64,000 nucleotides of DNA from Paulinella micropora (Eukaryota > Cercozoa > Imbricatea > Euglyphida > Paulinellidae). Under the pieces are notes generated by a model that saw nothing but the letters and a program-made list of their open reading frames with translations, ran no database searches and had not been told where the DNA came from. Made by a program: the position numbers and the translations under genes. Positions 1 through 9,858 of this stretch are shown one piece after another. Location: contig WBZZ01002895.1 in the NCBI GenBank assembly GCA_019918135.1, positions 66,001-130,000 on the forward strand. Reading direction: 5' to 3'. Each line of letters opens with the position of its first letter. Positions within the stretch are counted from its first letter, which is position 1.

Positions 1-1332
1 AGTGCCAACTCTAATATCACGTTCCTTTACCATCTGCTGCGTGCCGATCTGTTTGATCCCGTGACTATGTCTGCTGACGAGCTCGACCTTGAGGTAGATG
101 GTGCAGGCGATAACACTGCGGTGCATGCGCAGATGTTTTACTATCATCTCTGCAAAGTGAATTGGAAAAACCGTGTCCGTATCAACCGGTGCCCCCGTCA
201 CCACACCCACAACATCCAAGACCAGAGACATTACATAACCGGACACTTTGGTTGGAACAAGACTCTCACTACTACTAACCTCACGCAAGGCCTCTACAAG
301 ATGATGCTTGGATACCGCAACAGCCAGCGGCGGGTGGTTTTGTTGCTCCTCACTCAGAGCTACGACTGGGAAAAGTACTTTGCACCGTGTGTTAACCCCA
401 ATGCTAAGCACACCAACAAACCGTTGTCTTGGCAGTACACCGCGTCCTCCGAGGAATGTGGCATGCCAACCGCCGAGTATAAACAGCAGGGCGACGCAGA
501 TCCCTGCTGGTGCGGAGAGGGTGGCGAGCCTGGCTGTCCCCCACTCAATCTCTATATCAGGGAACCCATCCTTGAACGCCCGAACCCGCTCCCTCCTGTT
601 CAGTGGGTCACTGACCAGCAGAAAGAAGATCTTACTTCAATTTTCAACTCTGGTCACATGAGCGAGCAGGAAGTGCAGCTAATGCGTGAGTATATGCTCA
701 CATACCAGTTTACTAACATACGGAGGGAAGGCAAGTATGGTCAGGATGGGCTGCCTGGTTATCCCGCTAGTATCGGGCCTGTGGAAGACAAGCGAGGGCA
801 TGCATGGGTGGCTAAGAACATCAGAGTTCTTGATGAAATCCCTCCGGACCTTTGGTCTGTTCCCCGTGCAAGGTTCCAAGCAAGGAAGGATAGGGATCAA
901 CTCACTCCGGCCGAAAGTGCCCCGTTGCCCAAACACCTCATCTATTCCAGCAAGCCCACACCCAAGCATCCCAAAACATATCCTGGCTCGCGGGCTATGA
1001 CGAGTGAGGAGGAGAAGGAATGGGCCAGCATTGGAATTGAAAAAGATCCTGTGCTTGAGATTGAGACTAAATGTGCCGAAGCGGTAAGTCAGGGTCTCAA
1101 TGAGGAGAAGTTTTGCAAGATGCCTGGTGTGACTGTCGAGCTTCTCAAAAAATATTGTCAAGCTAAGGGTCTCCCGACTTCCGGGAATGAGCCAGCGCTT
1201 GTAACTCGTGTATGGGAGCACATAGTTGTAGAATCCCAGGCCGAAGAAAGCGACGACTTAGACAGGCTGGAGGAGCAGAATGCGCTGGCAGGCAATTCAG
1301 ACTTTGAATTTTCGGGAAACGAAGATGATTGA
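1..1332 (+). CDS. DUF7869-like putative transposase, 3' part (5' end outside window)
   Basis: The reading frame is open from base 1, so the start lies to the left; the visible part is about 443 residues. It shares SANSNIT, then DGAGDNTA, a later W-K/N-x-T-x-x-T-T-N pattern and a YDW block with the longer protein at 39.4-42.9 kb. This is the layout of DUF7869-type RNase-H-like transposase proteins (family assignment from memory, moderate). Near the end, GVTVELLKKYCQAKGLP and the following residues resemble a SAP DNA-binding motif. The tail is acidic. It ends just before three tandem repeats. Unlike its relative at 39.4 kb it shows no frame break in the visible part, so it may be functional. 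Role inferred: DNA cutting and joining for a mobile element. Confidence 0.55.
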   Translation, partial: SANSNITFLYHLLRADLFDPVTMSADELDLEVDGAGDNTAVHAQMFYYHLCKVNWKNRVRINRCPRHHTHNIQDQRHYITGHFGWNKTLTTTNLTQGLYKMMLGYRNSQRRVVLLLLTQSYDWEKYFAPCVNPNAKHTNKPLSWQYTASSEECGMPTAEYKQQGDADPCWCGEGGEPGCPPLNLYIREPILERPNPLPPVQWVTDQQKEDLTSIFNSGHMSEQEVQLMREYMLTYQFTNIRREGKYGQDGLPGYPASIGPVEDKRGHAWVAKNIRVLDEIPPDLWSVPRARFQARKDRDQLTPAESAPLPKHLIYSSKPTPKHPKTYPGSRAMTSEEEKEWASIGIEKDPVLEIETKCAEAVSQGLNEEKFCKMPGVTVELLKKYCQAKGLPTSGNEPALVTRVWEHIVVESQAEESDDLDRLEEQNALAGNSDFEFSGNEDD

Positions 1333-1362
1333 TATGGAAATTACAGAATATCTGTTAGATCA

Positions 1363-1830
1363 GATGTTTCAAACTAGTTTTGATTGTTTTTGATGAAATA
1401 CCAAGGTAGGAAGACCGCACTTAGTCGCATTGGTAGGTGGCGGCGGGGGGGGGGGGGGGGTGGTCGGTACCGGTCACCCCACCCGCACAGCCACCTCCCA
1501 AATCATTTCCTCGCTTGTCAAATCATTTCATATGATTAGATTAGATGTTTTTAAAGTAGTTTTGATTGTTTTTGATGAAATACCAAGGTAGGAAGACCGC
1601 ACTTAGTCGCATTGGTAGGTGGCGGGGGGGGGGTGGTCGGTACCGGTCACCCCACCCGCACAGCCACCTCCCAAATCATTTCCTCGCTTGTCAAATCATT
1701 TCATATGATTAGATTAGATGTTTTTAAAGTAGTTTTGATTGTGTTTGATGAAATATCAAGGTAGGAAGACCGCACTTAGTCGCATTGGTAGGTAGCGGGG
1801 GGGGGGGGTCCCCGGACCGGTACGGACAAG
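1363..1830. repeat. Three tandem copies of a ~175-bp repeat with a poly-G core
   Basis: Copies begin near 1363, 1544 and 1717 (GATGTTT...GATTG). Each carries AGGTAGGAAGACCGCACTTA, a poly-G run of variable length and a GGTACCGGTCACCCCACCC block. The third copy is cut short after its G run near 1810. Spacing differs (181 and 173 bp) mainly because the G runs differ in length. It directly follows the transposase stop codon, so it may be the element's terminal repeat region. No gene is seen between 1333 and 1917. Confidence 0.85.
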
Positions 1831-1917
1831 TAAAACTTCCACCTTCCATATTATTTTTTTATTGAAAAAACGTTGGATATCAATAAATTTTTTGTTTTCC
1901 ATCGTGTTTTAGCTGTT

Positions 1918-2496
1918 TTAAATGATCCGGCATGCTTTATTTATATTTTGAAAAATTCGACTTAAACAGACTTGATTGGACTTAAAACGTGACATCACAT
2001 TTTTGTGAATCCATAGTTTAGACAGTCTTAAGGGGCCAACGTACCAATTAAAATCGCTTGCTGGTCTAACCTTTTTTGCAGCTAAAGATTTGGCATCTGC
2101 TTGTATGGCAGACAGAATTCTTTGGGCGGACGACTCCGCCTCCTCGCCAGTCAGACTTCTGGGGGTCCACTGCTCATCAGAATACGACCATGCACGTGTT
2201 ACTACAGGAAGCATACAGAGTCGGATGGCCTGCCCTCGTACCAACATAACATGGTGGGACTGGCCTGAGGCTGTTCCTTCTATGAGCTTTTTTTGTTGCA
2301 AAGTTTCCAACTTCGAGACAGCGGCAAAGTAATCTTCAAAGCGCTTTTTCACCGACGCGTCTTCTTGCTCTTGCCTTTCTCGTTCTTGCCAGTAATCATA
2401 TTCGTCGTCATAAAAGCCAAAAGGTTCTCTTTGAGCCCAGGAGGCTTCTGACGTCCATTGCGGTGGGGTCCTATAATCTGGATTTGGCACACTCAT
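1918..2496 (-). CDS. Hypothetical protein, 192 aa
   Basis: I chose the ATG at 2496 (MSVPNPDYRTPPQW) because the upstream extension to 2622 is low-complexity Arg/Gly/Ser sequence. The first 60 residues are Tyr/Trp/acid rich, and residues about 60-100 are charged and helical (RERQEQED...KKRFEDYF). The C-terminal third is basic with several aromatic residues. I recognise no domain. The region 2497-2784 upstream is homopolymer-rich (C and G runs) and shows no gene. Confidence 0.45.
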   Translation of the reverse strand: MSVPNPDYRTPPQWTSEASWAQREPFGFYDDEYDYWQERERQEQEDASVKKRFEDYFAAVSKLETLQQKKLIEGTASGQSHHVMLVRGQAIRLCMLPVVTRAWSYSDEQWTPRSLTGEEAESSAQRILSAIQADAKSLAAKKVRPASDFNWYVGPLRLSKLWIHKNVMSRFKSNQVCLSRIFQNINKACRII

Positions 2497-2784
2497 GGGC
2501 CAAAATTTGCTCTCTTTAAATACTACAGAGAAGGACAAAAAAAACAAGCCTCCCGAGGGAGAATCTTTTTTAACCAATCTTCCCCCCCCCTCCCCCGCCC
2601 TTTCCCGCCCGCGAGCGCTCACTCAGAAAAGTGCAAGTAACGGTCACTCAGCCTTCTAGCCCTACCCGTGCGCGCGACAGGGGCACGGACGAGGAAATGA
2701 GGGGGAGGGGGGTGAGTAGTGAGTGGAGAAAAGAAATATATACAGGGGGCGCGAGGCCACAAGACAGAGAATTAAAAAAGAAAA

Positions 2785-3198
2785 TCAACAGCGCGCCACC
2801 GCCACAGCGAGCGGCCAGGCGCTAAGGTTCTGCTTAAACCCGCAGGCAAAATCTAGCATGTTACTAGCGCGAGCGTCGGCGCGTACACGCCAGCCGCCGA
2901 TGTCGCGGTTGAAGTCCGAGGCCTCGAAGAAGGCACAAGCCAGGCTCGTCACGCGACCGACGTCCCAGCCGCTAATGTCCCCGTTGAAGCTGCGCGCGTT
3001 CGAGAACGTTCTGTACAACGAGGTCACCGCCGTGGTGTTCCAGTACAAGGGCTGCCCGCGCACACTTTCACCGTTGACTGGGGGCATGGCGCGCCGCAAA
3101 CGTGCACCCAGGCCCCTGGCACCTCGAGTTGCACCAAGGACTCGGGCAGCTATCCAGACAACCAACTGATCGTCATTCGGATCCGGGGCGAATTGCAC
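2785..3198 (-). pseudogene. DUF285 (BspA-like) repeat protein fragment
   Basis: Contains repeats of the DUF285/PF03382 type: NTTAVTSLYRTFSNARSFN, then GDISGWDVGRVTSLACAFFEASDFN, then GGWRVRADARASNMLDFACGF. The pattern is W-[DN]-V-x-x-V-T-x-x-x-x-x-F-x-x-A-x-x-F-N. DUF285 proteins are usually surface or adhesion-type and are frequent in large DNA viruses and protists. The fragment is 137 aa and ends with a short tail. It faces a second DUF285 reading frame on the other strand (3139-3813) that has the same repeat phrases, so the two look like halves of one gene family placed head to head by an inversion. Confidence 0.55.
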
Positions 3199-3813
3199 GG
3201 CCTGCGGCGGGTCGGCGACAGCTCGCTGAGCATCCTGGCCATTAACTCTTGGGGTAATGTGAGCCTGACCACAGCCGAAGCATCGTTCCAGCCGGACACC
3301 TCAGTCTACGGCGCTTACCGCAACTCGCTCTTTTACAGCGATCGTTACTCCGACCTGGCGAGCCTGTCGTAAGTGGCGCCCATCACGGGCACCCAGGCCC
3401 TGCGCTACGTGGACAACTTCCGCTACCTGTTCGTCGGCGCACGCAGCCTGGTGGGCGACCTCCGGGACTGGGACATCCCGCTGCGGGGCTCTTTGTACAC
3501 GATGCTGTCAGGAGCGCGCATGCTCAACCAGCCCTTGTACTGGAACACTACAGCCGTGACCGAGCTCGGTGACACGTTCGCGTATGCCATGAACTTTAAC
3601 GGCGACATCAGCCACTGGGACGTGGGCCGGGTCACGGCTATGAACTCTGCCTTTATGTATGCCCAGAGTTTCAATATGGACATGAGCGGCTGGAACGTAG
3701 GCGCCGTCACCGACACTACCTTTATGCTGCTAAGGGCCTGCGCCTTCAAACAGAACCTCGGTGCGTGGCCTAGCCAGATCCGGCCGGCCGTGACCAGTTG
3801 CCCGACCCGCTGA
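3139..3813 (+). pseudogene. DUF285 (BspA-like) repeat protein with an in-frame stop
   Basis: From 3373 the frame reads DUF285 units: NTTAVTELGDTFAYAMNFN, GDISHWDVGRVTAMNSAFMY, DMSGWNVGAVTDTTFM, ending with CAFKQNLGAWP. The same frame is open upstream to at least 3139, including ILAINSWGNVSL, but is cut by TAA at 3370-3372 just before the repeats. No ATG was found for the long version, so this is a broken gene or one with an unseen 5' exon. QPLYWNTTAVT is almost the same in the minus-strand fragment at 2785-3198, which points to duplication and inversion. Confidence 0.55.
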
Positions 3814-3992
3814 CCTACCGTAGATAACCAAAAAAACAACAACAGCCTAATGGCTGAGCTGTAAATTTCTTATTTTAAAAAATTCTTTGTGCTGGGGTTT
3901 TTTTTTAAAAAAAGACCGCTGGCGAAAGAGGATTGTTTTTTTTTTTTTAAATTGAACGGAAATTTTCTTTGGTTCCGACCGCCTTGGGCTCG

Positions 3993-5698
3993 TCACCCGG
4001 AAAGATCACCCCCCGTTTGCACTACCACCTCCCCATTCCCGCCGGAACACTCTCGCACTCGCGCGCCCAGCCGGTCGAAGGAGGCAGGCGCGCGGGTAGC
4101 TGCCAGCGGCGCAAACAGCCGTTGGTACAGGCTGACTGTCGACCGAGCGTTGGGCAGCCACAGGGCCCTCTCCTCGTCTTTCAGCAGCAGGCCATGCCAA
4201 ATAGAGAATACCAAAAGCAGCCAGGGGTGGCCAATCGGTTTGTCGTACGACAGATCCCGGGGGTCGTGGCTGTGCGCGACCATCAGCGCCCGTGCCAACG
4301 ACAGCAAAAGGCAGCTGCGCTCGCTACCGTCCTGGTCGGGCGTGCCGCGGTTTGCTGTCTGTATTGCTGGCCGAACATATAGACAGTCGTTTAGCTCTCG
4401 GCCAGACAGTTGCGCTCGGAAGTGGTAGCGGGCCTGTCGGGCTTGTAGTGGTACCAACAGCGCCGGCCCACGAACCAAACTACGCAGTGCGGATGCGTGT
4501 CGACCGAGCGCCGGCTGACGAGAAACGTGCTGTAACACAACAGGTCCTCGGGCGTGAGGGTAGTCGTCGCGTCATCGAGATCCCACGTGATCCTGCGCGG
4601 GCACAGCCGTTTAAACGGCCGGGAATGTCCGTACCGGAACTCGTGCAGCTTCTGCAGCACAGCGTTGCCGCTGGCGCCGATGCCGGTGCCCAAACGGTTG
4701 TCCCACGAGGCCAGCAAACCCAGCCCGAAGAACACGCGCCCGTTCCTGAAACCCACGTTGCGCTGCCAATCGAACCGCCCTACGTCGCCTATGGCGCGCA
4801 GCCACCACCGCAGCACCTAGGCGTCGTAAGTTGCGACAACGATGGCGTTGTCCCAGCCCAGCACGCGCGGCCACCGAAAAGGAACATAATGCAACGTCAG
4901 CGGGGCGCTGGTGTCGACGTCGCAGCCGGCAAAGGTGTAGTGCGTGCGGGCGGCCGCGTAGCTCCAGGCGAACGCGGCGGCCCCCGATTGTAGCCCCACG
5001 CCGCCGCCCCGCTGCTGCCTAATCTCGGGCGACGAGAGTCCCAGCGCCAGCCAGTGCAGCCTAGCTATAGACCAGCGCCCGGTCGCGACGTAACAGCGCC
5101 CGGCGGACAGTCCGGCGCCTAGCACGGGCCAGCGCCAGCAGGGCACGAACGGCTCCCCGGCGTCGGGCCACTCGAGCGCCCAGCGCAAGGTTCGCTCGAA
5201 GTAGTTCAGCACGTCGTGGACTGTCTGTCGGCGCGCGCTTGCGACCCGACAATCTCCGCGGTGTTCGCGTGCTAATGTCAGAACGCACACGGGGTCGCGG
5301 TCGAACAACGCGTTGAAGTCCGCGTTCGGCAGGTCGTGCGCCAGCAGCCTGGCCCTGGCCCCCAGGTCCACCCACTGCAAATGTCCGCCTTCCAGCAGCA
5401 CCACGACGCGGCGGAGCGTGTCGAGGTCGTCGTGCCAGGGCCGGCCCGCCAACAACCGGAGGAGACTGGTGAACCGCGGGCGCGCCGTCGGGCGCGGCGG
5501 CGGGTGTTGCTCGAAGAACTGCAGCCCGGCCCGCACCAAAACCTGCGCGTCGGCGGTTGGGTCTTGTGCCAGGCCCAGGCACAGCTCGAACAGCTCGGGA
5601 AACCAAATCTTTTGGCGGATAACAGAAACAAGGGATTTGAGAGGGAGGGGGGAAGGGCCGTACAAACCGAACCCTCCCCTCCCCTGTCTCCCATCCAT
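3993..5698 (-). pseudogene. Large unrecognised viral-type gene, broken by one stop and one frameshift
   Basis: A continuous minus-strand coding signal runs from 5698 to 3993. The first frame ends at TAG 4817-4819, but the same frame continues at once (LRWWLRAIGDVGRF...) to 4391. Near 4430 the coding signal moves to another frame and runs to 3993. The whole would be about 560 aa. It is Trp/Arg rich, and I recognise no domain. Segment GFRNGRVFFGLGLLASWDN and a D-D-A-T-T-T-L-T-P-E-D-L segment are the most distinctive. The antisense frames are Arg/Pro rich and look like shadows. The breaks suggest a decayed gene, although sequencing error cannot be excluded for the shift. Confidence 0.45.
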
Positions 5699-5868
5699 CT
5701 GAAAACATTTGAGTTCCCTCTTGCGGGATCAAAAGACAAGCGAAAATCAAACAAAGGAGCGGGGCCCACCCTTTTTTCTTACCATCCGGCACCCCCCCTC
5801 CTTCCCACCCTTTTCTCCCATGGTCTAAAGTGCAAGCAACCGCCCCCCCCCCCCCCCACTCCTCTTTC

Positions 5869-5896
5869 ACCCCCGGACCAGCGCTGGTCCGGGGGT
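5869..5896. repeat. 28-bp perfect palindrome
   Basis: ACCCCCGGACCAG (5869-5881) followed by CGCTGGTCCGGGGGT forms an uninterrupted palindrome centred at 5882/5883. It lies in the low-complexity spacer 5699-6154, just after a 17-nt C run, between two minus-strand genes. It could form a strong hairpin in RNA (terminator-like) or be a protein site. The rest of the spacer holds C runs and no gene. Confidence 0.8.
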
Positions 5897-6154
5897 ACTC
5901 ACTGTGTAAAAAAAAAGGAAAGGAGGAAGAAGTTCGTGGCCTTGACGTTACTCGGCGGTACCGGGCGGCGCTTGTTTTTTGCGCTGTCTGTCCTACTCTG
6001 GCGATCTCACACTTTGTATTTATTAAAAAGAAGTAAACGAAATTGTTTTGCTAAGCTTTGACATTTAAAGGAGTCTAGTGAACACTTTTTGCGTACTGGT
6101 GGTTTTCAAGTCTGTGCTTTGTTGTAAAAGTTCTAGCACGAGGATAGCGTGCAA

Positions 6155-6697
6155 TTAGTCGAGGCCTGAGGTTTTGTTTAGCTGTCGTCCGAATTCGTCC
6201 CAAATAGCACCACACGCACACTTTTCAGACTGCTCGTCGCACAACAATTCTCCGCAGTTTTCGCCCTCGCACTCGCGCACGGCGTAGCATTCTCCACTCG
6301 CAACCGCGTCGTCGTTTACTTCCTGCAGCGGGTGCAGCAGCGCGCAGGCACCAGCCAGGGCCCCGAAAAGCTCACGAAGCAACGGCGCCGCTGCTGTTGC
6401 CTTTGCGCTAACCTCTTGAACTCTTTGGCCTAAGGCCGCGACCTTGGCTTCTGTCGAGGCGGACTTTTCCCAACAGGCCCGGTACCTGCGGCGCTGGGCA
6501 CAGAAAGCGCGGTTAACCGTGTCGGTCCCACGCGTAATCAGGACCAGGTCTTCTTCCGCCAGCACAGGCCTGCTAGCGGTCTGCGGACATTGCAGGCGTG
6601 CCTTCTTGCGCAACGGAGAAGAGGCTGGGGAAGGGTCAGGCCCGCGTTCTTTCTGGTTCTGGTCGCCCTGGTCCGTGGTGGCGGCGGTAGTGCTCAT
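6155..6697 (-). CDS. Hypothetical Cys-rich nuclear-type protein, 180 aa
   Basis: Intact frame from ATG 6697. Residues 1-35 are Ser/Thr/Gln/Pro rich and disordered, with a basic patch RKKAR (30-34) that could be a nuclear signal. Residues 60-110 look helical. The last 45 residues contain six Cys (about 137, 143, 148, 153, 160, 162; ...CEGENCGELLCDEQSEKCACG), suggesting a zinc-binding knuckle. No family recognised. The upstream spacer 6698-7379 has a 15-bp duplicated GGGGAGGTCAATGCACA phrase near 6735 and 6757, C and G runs, and no clear gene. Confidence 0.5.
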   Translation of the reverse strand: MSTTAATTDQGDQNQKERGPDPSPASSPLRKKARLQCPQTASRPVLAEEDLVLITRGTDTVNRAFCAQRRRYRACWEKSASTEAKVAALGQRVQEVSAKATAAAPLLRELFGALAGACALLHPLQEVNDDAVASGECYAVRECEGENCGELLCDEQSEKCACGAIWDEFGRQLNKTSGLD

Positions 6698-7064
6698 GGT
6701 GTTAGCTTGTTGGCCAGCTAGTTCAAGAGGAAATGGGGAGAGGGGAGGTCAATGCACAGAGGGGAGGTCAATGCACACCAAATCTCCCCTCCCCTCTCCC
6801 CCTCGCCCTTTCCAAAAAAAAATAGATAACCAAGACAGTCGCAGAGACACACACTTGTTTGCTCTCAGTCACGTGTAAGTGTGGTTGGGGCTGTGTGTCG
6901 GTGAGTGTCTCTTTCTCTGTTGCTGCAACCCTTGCCTACAAAAAGGAATTGCTCACCATCGCACCAAAGGCTTTTTTATATGTATCGCTAGGCTTTGTTT
7001 TTAGGTCGTTTTCTTGAATGCTACAAGGCCCCCCCCCCGTCCACCACAATTTCTTTTTCTTAGC

Positions 7065-7125
7065 TGCCCCAAAAACCCATTGGGCAACTCAATGCTGACA
7101 AGCATTGGGCAGCTCAAATGTTGGC
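7065..7125. repeat. CCCAATGGG-type palindromic repeat
   Basis: AAACCCATTGGGCAACTC is followed by AATGCTGACAAGCATT and GGGCAGCTC, giving small inverted repeats. The same word family (CATTGGG/CCCAATG) returns in larger form at 9010-9245. It lies in the spacer upstream of the MYND gene, next to an 18-nt G run. Confidence 0.5.
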
Positions 7126-7379
7126 GCGGGGGGGGGGGGGGGGTGCCGTTCCACTCCTGCCCTTTGTCCACTAAAACACTCGCAATTAAGCACACACTTT
7201 TACACATGTACCTACTGAGAGACACAGATAATCACACGAGATCATAAAGAATCACTCATTCACACACACACAAATACACTCAAGAAATTTCCTTCGGGAG
7301 GAAAGAAAAGGCAGTCGGCAATACATTCAGAAATTGCTTTTTTTTTGTTGTTTTTTTGCTCGTGGCCACAGGCAAAAAA

Positions 7380-7967
7380 ATGGCCCTCAACCTGGCAGAC
7401 AATTGTTATAATGACGATTGCCCACTGCAAAAGCAGCCACTACCGGCAGAGGAGGTGCACTTCCGCAAGTGTGCCCGTTGCCTCTACGCTACGTACTGCA
7501 GCCGAGAGCGCCAGAAGGCACACTGGAAGAGCGAGCATGGCCAGCTCTGCCGGGACGGCTCTCTGCTCGTGCGCCAGCACCTGCGCCTGAACGCTTACAT
7601 GTCCGTGCTCAGGAAAAAAAAGGAGGGTGACCCACTCACCAGCGAACTAATGTCGTTAGTGCCACGCGGCGAGCAGGGCGGGGTAATGTACGTGTGCCTG
7701 GCCCCGGATGGCCCCGAGAGGCACCGCTACGTGTCGGCACGGACCCTGCGGCGACCGGCTTGGGAAAGACTGCGTGGCCTGGTTTCCGACGTGCCGGTTG
7801 GGCCGCTACGGCACAAGCGCGGACATAATCCTCCTCACCAGGTGCTGTTCGTAGAGGCGCCACTGTCCCGCCTCGCAGACGGGCCAGCGGTTGTTGAGGA
7901 GGATGAGGGCGCTGACTATATGCACTGGCTCAGCGCGTCCGCGGTGATGCTGCTGTGGTTAGTGTAA
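7380..7967 (+). CDS. MYND-type zinc finger protein, 195 aa
   Basis: The start is taken at ATG 7380, right after a T-rich tract ending CCACAG, rather than at the in-frame upstream codon. Residues 9-57 follow the MYND pattern: C9, C14, C31, C34, Y39-C40, H48-W49, H53, C57. The expected Cys at 44 (CSRxCQ in the family) is Arg here (CSRERQKAHW), so the second zinc site may be weak. MYND domains bind proteins and are common in large DNA viruses and protists. The remaining 135 residues have no recognised domain. A Lys run (KKKK) at about residue 80 lies on an A homopolymer. The frame is intact. Confidence 0.75.
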   Translation: MALNLADNCYNDDCPLQKQPLPAEEVHFRKCARCLYATYCSRERQKAHWKSEHGQLCRDGSLLVRQHLRLNAYMSVLRKKKEGDPLTSELMSLVPRGEQGGVMYVCLAPDGPERHRYVSARTLRRPAWERLRGLVSDVPVGPLRHKRGHNPPHQVLFVEAPLSRLADGPAVVEEDEGADYMHWLSASAVMLLWLV

Positions 7968-8127
7968 ATGGCCGACAGAACAGACATAGACAAAAGCATC
8001 CTTGTCGTTTTTTTGTTGCGCTGATGCAGCTTATTAAAAACAACAAAATGCAAACTAGCCTGTGCGGGGAATTTACACGTACATAAGAAACGAAAAGCCG
8101 TTCTTGTTCGCTCTCAGCCACGTGTAG

Positions 8128-8403
8128 GTGTGAGGTGTGTGTGTATGGTTGTGTGTGCGTGTGCGGTTGTGTGTGTGTGTGGTTGTGTGTGTGTGTGTGG
8201 TGTGTGTGTGTGTGTATGGTTGTGTGTGTGTGGTGTGTGTGTGTGTGTATGGTTGTGTGTGTGTGTGTGTGTGGTTGTGTGTGTGTGTGTGGTTGTGTGT
8301 GTATATGGTTTTGTGTGTGTGTGTGTGTGTGTGGTTGTGTGTGTGTGTATGGTTATGTGTGTGTGTGTGTGCGGTTGTGTGTGTGTGTGTGTGTGTGCGC
8401 GGT

Positions 8404-8437
<34 letters not shown>

Positions 8438-8516
8438 GTTGTTTGTGTGTGTGCGCGGTTGTTTGTGTGTGTGTGGTTGTGTGTGTGTGTGTGTGTGCGG
8501 TTGTGTGTGTGTGTGG

Positions 8517-8562
<46 letters not shown>

Positions 8563-8694
8563 TGTGTGTATGGTTGTGTGTGTGTGGTGTGTGTGTGTGT
8601 ATGGTTGTGTGTGTGTGTATGGTTGTGTGTGTGTGTGTGGTTGTGTGTGTATATGGTTGTGTGTGTGTGTGTGTGTGGTTGTGTGTGTGTATGG

Positions 8695-8725
<31 letters not shown>

Positions 8726-8835
8726 GTTGTGTGTGTGTGTGTGCGCGGTTGTTTGTGTGTGTGCGCGGTTGTTTGTGTGTGTGTGGTTGTGTGTGTGTGT
8801 GTGCTTGTGTGTGTGTGTGTGTGTGCTGTTTGTTG
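8128..8835. repeat. ~700-bp GT satellite with TGGTTGTG punctuation
   Basis: Almost pure GT with regularly placed TGGTTG, TATGGTTG and GCGGTTGTTTG words. All three plus frames and at least two minus frames are open (Cys/Val or His/Thr repeats), so long reading frames here are artefacts of composition. It lies between the MYND gene and a palindromic repeat cluster. GT tracts can adopt Z-DNA. Confidence 0.95.
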
Positions 8836-9009
8836 CAGTTGTTTGTCTGCGAAAAAAATTTACATACACTTTTTTCCCACTGCAACCCACCCTTGAATTC
8901 AATTAGAATTTCCTCCCCCATTCTAGTAAAGGCAACTAAAGGCCCTACATATAGGTCGTTTTGGAAAAAGGCTCCCCCCCCCCTCCCCGCCTGTCTTGGC
9001 ACTGGTTTT

Positions 9010-9246
9010 GGCCCCACACCCACTGGGTTTGCGCAATACTGTCAAGATGGGGTTTGCCCAATTGGCTCGCCATTGCGCAAACCCAATGTTGGCACCATTG
9101 GGCAAACCCAATGGGGTTGTGTGTCAAAACTGAAGGGAGGGGGCCTCCTTGCACCACGATGATGCCGACATCATTGGGTTTGCCCAATTGGCTCGCCATT
9201 GCGCAAACCCAATGTTGGCACCATTGGGCAAACCCAATGGGGTTGT
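9010..9246. repeat. Palindromic TTGGGCAAACCCAA repeats, two direct copies
   Basis: The block GGTTTGCCCAATTGGCTCGCC to CAAACCCAATGGGGTTGT occurs at about 9050-9120 and again at 9175-9246, with a partial third copy near 9018. Inside each copy are inverted repeats such as CCATTGGG/CCCAATGG around CAAA and GGGTTTG/CAAACCC. The set resembles foldback or MITE-like DNA, or multiple binding sites. No gene is evident. Confidence 0.8.
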
Positions 9247-9419
9247 CTCCATAAAATTCTTTTTTTCTGCAACATTGAGACAACATTGAGCTCAATGATG
9301 TCGGCCAACCACTCTCTCTCTCCGCAGGGTTGGCCCCCCCCCTCCCTTCCCTGGTTGGATCACTCAGTTCTGCATCATTTCGCCAAGGTACACCCTGTGT
9401 GTGTCAATGGAGTTTTTTG

Positions 9420-9642
9420 AATGTGTGTGTGTGTGTTTGTGTGAGTTTGTGTGTGTTTGTGTGTGTTTGTGTGTGTTTGTGTGTGTGTTTGTGTGTGTGT
9501 TTGTGTGTGTTTGTGTGTGTTTGTGTTTGTGTGTGTTTGTGTATTTGCGTGTGTGTTTGTGTGCGTTTGTGTGTGTGTTTGTGTGTGTGCGTGCGCTTAT
9601 GAATGTTTGTGTGTGTGTGTGTGTTGTGTGTGTGTGTGCCGA
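9420..9642. repeat. GTTTGTGTGTGTTTGTGT satellite
   Basis: About 220 bp of (GT)n interrupted by GTTTGT, open in several frames on both strands. Independent of the larger GT block at 8128-8835, and separated from it by the palindromic repeats. From here to 9858 there are CT/TC runs (9740-9790) and no gene. Confidence 0.9.
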
Positions 9643-9858
9643 AGAAGCCTGCACAAAGTGAAGGGTGAAACAGCCTGTCAGCTAAAAAACGAAAAGAACA
9701 TTTGATATTTGGGGGATGTCTGCTCAAGAACAGGTTTTTCTCTCTCTCTCTCCTCATCTCCCCCTCTCCTCCCCTTTCCCTCCCCCTCTCTTCGCGGGCG
9801 AAATGAATGACTGCCTGTCGTCATACCTAGGCGCACATGTGTACTTTGGTTTTGTTAG

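Noticed and set aside
8130..9162. Long Cys/Val and His/Thr reading frames on both strands
   Set aside because: They arise from the GT satellite, which has no stop codons in several frames; no other coding sign.
9364..9757. Cys/Val and His/Thr frames over the second GT block
   Set aside because: Same composition artefact.
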